A DNA stretch of 7,721 nt. Origin: Parvularculaceae bacterium UBA4496 (GTDB lineage: Bacteria > Pseudomonadota > Alphaproteobacteria > Caulobacterales > Parvularculaceae). A program made the position numbers and the translations under genes. The stretch spans positions 1 through 7,721 of the forward strand of contig DGNI01000199.1 of assembly GCA_002388885.1 (NCBI GenBank), in the 5' to 3' direction. The notes beneath the pieces are model-generated. The model was given only the letters and a program-made list of their open reading frames with translations, did no database searches and had not been told where the DNA came from. This document shows, piece by piece, positions 5,850 through 7,721 of the stretch. Position 1 is the first letter of the stretch; each line of letters starts with the position of its first letter.

Positions 5850-6953
5850 ATGAAAAAAATCGCTGCGTGCATAAGTTTGTTATTGTCAATTCTTTTCATA
5901 ACGCCGTTATGGGCGAATGACGCGCCCGCGGATCTCTACAAACTCGATCGCTTTTCCGTCGTGACGACAAAAATCGCTGACGATGTTTACGTTATCATGC
6001 GGCCCGTTTCCCACCGCTGGCCTGTTCAGACAAACGTTATCGTCATCGTCAATGAGAAAGATGTCGTCGTCGTCGACGGCGGCGGCCTGCCGCCGCACGC
6101 GGAAAACGTCATCAGCGAAATAAAGAGGCTCACCAGCAAGCCAGTGAGCGTTATCGTCAACACGCACTGGCATCAGGATCATAACTGGGGACATGCCGCT
6201 TATCGTCGTCATTATCCGGAGGTGCGCGTGATCTCTCACGAGGAAACGAGAAAGGCGTTGTTATCGAATAATTTTCTCAAAAACCTTCAGGACCAGGACC
6301 TTCAGACGCGCATCGACGAGTCGCTCGTCCGCTTTAAAGAGGGGCTAGTTGAAGAAGAGGAGAATGGCGAGCCGGCCGAATCTCTTGCCCGCACCAGAGA
6401 CATCATCGCCGGCGTGCCGCAGGTTTACGCTGCGCAGAACGAAGCGACAGACGGCCTCGCCGATGAAACTTTTTTGGATAAGGTCTCGCTTTATCGCGGC
6501 GAACGCCGGATCGACGTGATGTTTCTCGGCCGCGCCAATACAAACGGCGATGTTGTTGTCTGGTTGCCGGAAGAAAAAATCATTGCAACCGGCGATATCG
6601 TCGTTCGTCCGACGCCATATGGTTTTGGCAGCCATCCGAAGGAGTGGGTCGAGGTGCTGAACCACATCAAGGCGCTGGATTATGTCGCGCTTGTGCCCGG
6701 ACATGGCGAAGTGCAGACCGATACGGCTTATCTGGATCTGCTGATCGAGCTCTTGAACGCCGTGGTTGAGAGAACGAAGGCTGCGGTAGACGCCGGCGCG
6801 GCTGATATGGACGTTGTTCGCGAGGCTGTTGATCTTTCCGACTTTGACGAGCGCTTCACGGGCGGAGATCCGTTGCTCGAGGCGCTCTTCAACAGCTGGT
6901 TCAAGCGCCCGATCGTGGGCGGCGCCTATCAGGATTTGACAGAAGCTGAGTAA
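5850..6953 (+). CDS. Exported metallo-beta-lactamase-fold hydrolase with an Asn-type second metal motif
   Basis: This 367-residue protein (counted from the ATG at 5850) starts with a signal peptide MKKIAACISLLLSILF and likely cleavage after PLWA (19-22). The MBL fold is shown by VVVVDGG (72-78), the metal-binding THWHQDH (105-111, with His106, His108, Asp110, His111), ATGDIVV with bridging Asp249, and VPGHGEV with His285. The motif that normally supplies His from 'GxxHTxGD' reads GRANTNGD here, with Asn at 230, so the first metal site may be altered. I believe related periplasmic MBL proteins share this Asn form, but that is from memory. A charged helical insert (about 135-200) lies between the metal motifs. 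The substrate is not evident; it need not be a beta-lactam. The gene begins 37 bases after the serine hydrolase stop and is probably co-transcribed with it. An alternative start at 5805 would add 15 residues. Confidence 0.9.
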   Translation: MKKIAACISLLLSILFITPLWANDAPADLYKLDRFSVVTTKIADDVYVIMRPVSHRWPVQTNVIVIVNEKDVVVVDGGGLPPHAENVISEIKRLTSKPVSVIVNTHWHQDHNWGHAAYRRHYPEVRVISHEETRKALLSNNFLKNLQDQDLQTRIDESLVRFKEGLVEEEENGEPAESLARTRDIIAGVPQVYAAQNEATDGLADETFLDKVSLYRGERRIDVMFLGRANTNGDVVVWLPEEKIIATGDIVVRPTPYGFGSHPKEWVEVLNHIKALDYVALVPGHGEVQTDTAYLDLLIELLNAVVERTKAAVDAGAADMDVVREAVDLSDFDERFTGGDPLLEALFNSWFKRPIVGGAYQDLTEAE

Positions 6954-6999
6954 GCCCGAGCGCAGGTTCTCTGCAGGCAAGTCTTACCGCAACCTTAAC

Positions 7000-7023
7000 G
7001 CCCCGGCTTTTTTGCCGCGGGGC
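7000..7023 (+). other. GC-rich stem-loop between the MBL gene and dnaK
   Basis: GCCCC-GGC (7000-7007) can pair with GCC-(GC)-GGGGC (7014-7023), leaving a two-base bulge and a loop of six T. It lies about 47 bases after the MBL stop and could end or shield the hydrolase transcript. No T-run follows the stem (CGTCCCCC comes next), so it is not a standard intrinsic terminator. Confidence 0.4.
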
Positions 7024-7035
7024 CGTCCCCCATGG

Positions 7036-7064
7036 GTTGCGAGGGGTTAAAGCCCTCCTTATAT
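7036..7064 (+). promoter_or_regulatory. Heat-shock (RpoH/sigma-32-like) promoter candidate for dnaK
   Basis: CTTATAT (7058-7064) fits the alphaproteobacterial RpoH -10 pattern CYTATnT fully. GTTG (7036-7039), matching CTTG at three of four bases, lies 18 bases upstream. Transcription would start near 7071 and give a leader of about 145 bases. A small stem, GAGGG (7041-7045) with CCCTC (7053-7057), fills the spacer. The site fits a heat-shock chaperone gene; the start point is inferred. Confidence 0.5.
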
Positions 7065-7216
7065 CCCGCCCGAACGCTGCTTCCGGGGGCCGAAAGCAAG
7101 CCCTTTGGCGTGAAGCGGCCATCTGGAGTGAAAAAAGGAGCGCGTCCGCATCCGGCGCTGGCTTGCTAGGCCGGAATTAACGGGGCGGCTCGCTTTAAAC
7201 GGAGAAGATAGAAGAT

Positions 7217-7721
7217 ATGGGCAAGGTAATCGGGATCGACCTCGGCACGACGAACTCATGCGTCGCCGTGATGGAAGGCAAGGAGCCGAAGGTTATTGAA
7301 AACGCCGAGGGCGCGCGCACAACCCCCTCGATCGTGGCTTTCACGGAAGACGGCGAGCGCCTGATCGGCCAGCCGGCGCGGCGCCAGGCGGTGACCAACC
7401 CGGAAAACACGTTTTTCGCCATCAAGCGCCTGATCGGGCGCCCCTATGACGACCCCACCGCACAAAAAGACAAGGAGATGGTCCCCTACAAGATCATCAA
7501 GGGCGACAATGGCGACGCCTGGGTCGATAGCCGCGGCGAGACTTACGCGCCGTCGCAGATCTCCGCGTTCATCCTGCAGAAAATGAAAGAGACGGCGGAA
7601 GCCCATCTCGGCCAGGAAGTCACGCAAGCCGTCATCACGGTGCCCGCATACTTCAACGACGCCCAGCGTCAGGCCACCAAGGACGCCGGCAAGATCGCCG
7701 GTCTTGAAGTCCTGCGCATCA
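7217..7721 (+). CDS. dnaK: Chaperone DnaK (Hsp70), N-terminal 168 residues
   Basis: The frame starts [14 protein letters not shown] and stays open to the window end, so the gene continues beyond it. DnaK is the cytoplasmic ATP-driven chaperone that folds and protects client proteins with DnaJ and GrpE. The visible part is the start of the actin-like ATPase domain: phosphate-1 loop IDLGTTNS (7-14, with Thr11), the FFAIKRLIG segment with catalytic Lys70, and [15 protein letters not shown] (140-154) with Pro143 and Arg151. These residue numbers agree with those of E. coli DnaK, which confirms the start codon. GGAGA (7201-7205) and GAAG (7211-7214) precede the ATG. The leader carries a heat-shock-type promoter and no upstream gene close enough to drive it, so it is probably transcribed independently of the hydrolase operon. 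Confidence 0.98.
   Translation, partial: MGKVIGIDLGTTNSCVAVMEGKEPKVIENAEGARTTPSIVAFTEDGERLIGQPARRQAVTNPENTFFAIKRLIGRPYDDPTAQKDKEMVPYKIIKGDNGDAWVDSRGETYAPSQISAFILQKMKETAEAHLGQEVTQAVITVPAYFNDAQRQATKDAGKIAGLEVLRI

Noticed and set aside
6345..6980. Long open frame of 211 codons on the - strand
   Set aside because: It is antisense to the well-supported MBL gene, shows no domain motif, and arises from the codon bias of that gene.
7110..7169. Small GTG-started frame (19 codons) in the dnaK leader
   Set aside because: It has no separate ribosome-binding site and no sign of selection; frames of this size are expected by chance in GC-rich leaders.
1..7721. CRISPR arrays, tRNA or rRNA genes, insertion sequences
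   Set aside because: No regularly spaced repeats, cloverleaf-type sequence, transposase-like intact frame or terminal repeats were found by eye on either strand.

Overview
The window looks like chromosomal DNA of an alphaproteobacterium. The evidence is the GC-rich coding style, a DnaK N-terminus of alphaproteobacterial type, and a heat-shock-like promoter upstream of dnaK that fits the alphaproteobacterial CTTG/CYTATnT pattern. I cannot name the genus; a marine/Parvularcula- or Hyphomonas-like lineage is only a guess. All supported genes lie on the + strand.

Layout. (1) 1-2207: the 3' end of an HlyD/YbhG-type membrane-fusion subunit, a single-domain ABC ATPase and an ABC-2 permease. They are tightly packed (ATGA overlap, then a Shine-Dalgarno overlapping the previous stop) and make one export operon. 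(2) 2208-2466: an AT-rich intergenic stretch with a weak promoter candidate and a perfect TTATTA/TAATAA palindrome. (3) 2467-3579: a stand-alone exported protein of unknown family with an HEXXH motif, probably a metallopeptidase-like protein. (4) 3580-3813: a gap holding what looks like the remnant of a small gene interrupted by a TAG. (5) 3814-6953: an AraC-family regulator followed, with gaps of 40 and 37 bases, by an exported AmpC-like serine hydrolase and an exported metallo-beta-lactamase-fold hydrolase. A perfect 9-bp inverted repeat lies between the regulator and the first hydrolase. (6) 6954-7216: leader region of dnaK with a stem-loop and a sigma-32-like promoter. (7) 7217-end: the first 168 codons of dnaK.

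How the genes may work together. The transporter operon probably exports a small hydrophobic or toxic compound through a periplasmic adaptor. The regulator/serine hydrolase/MBL trio is arranged like a small inducible periplasmic hydrolase operon: a cupin-type ligand-sensing AraC protein would control two hydrolases of unrelated fold and mechanism that act outside the cytoplasm. Its substrate is not visible in the sequence. The region between the transporter and dnaK looks like accessory material inserted next to housekeeping genes, an inference from composition, the orphan gene and the gene remnant.
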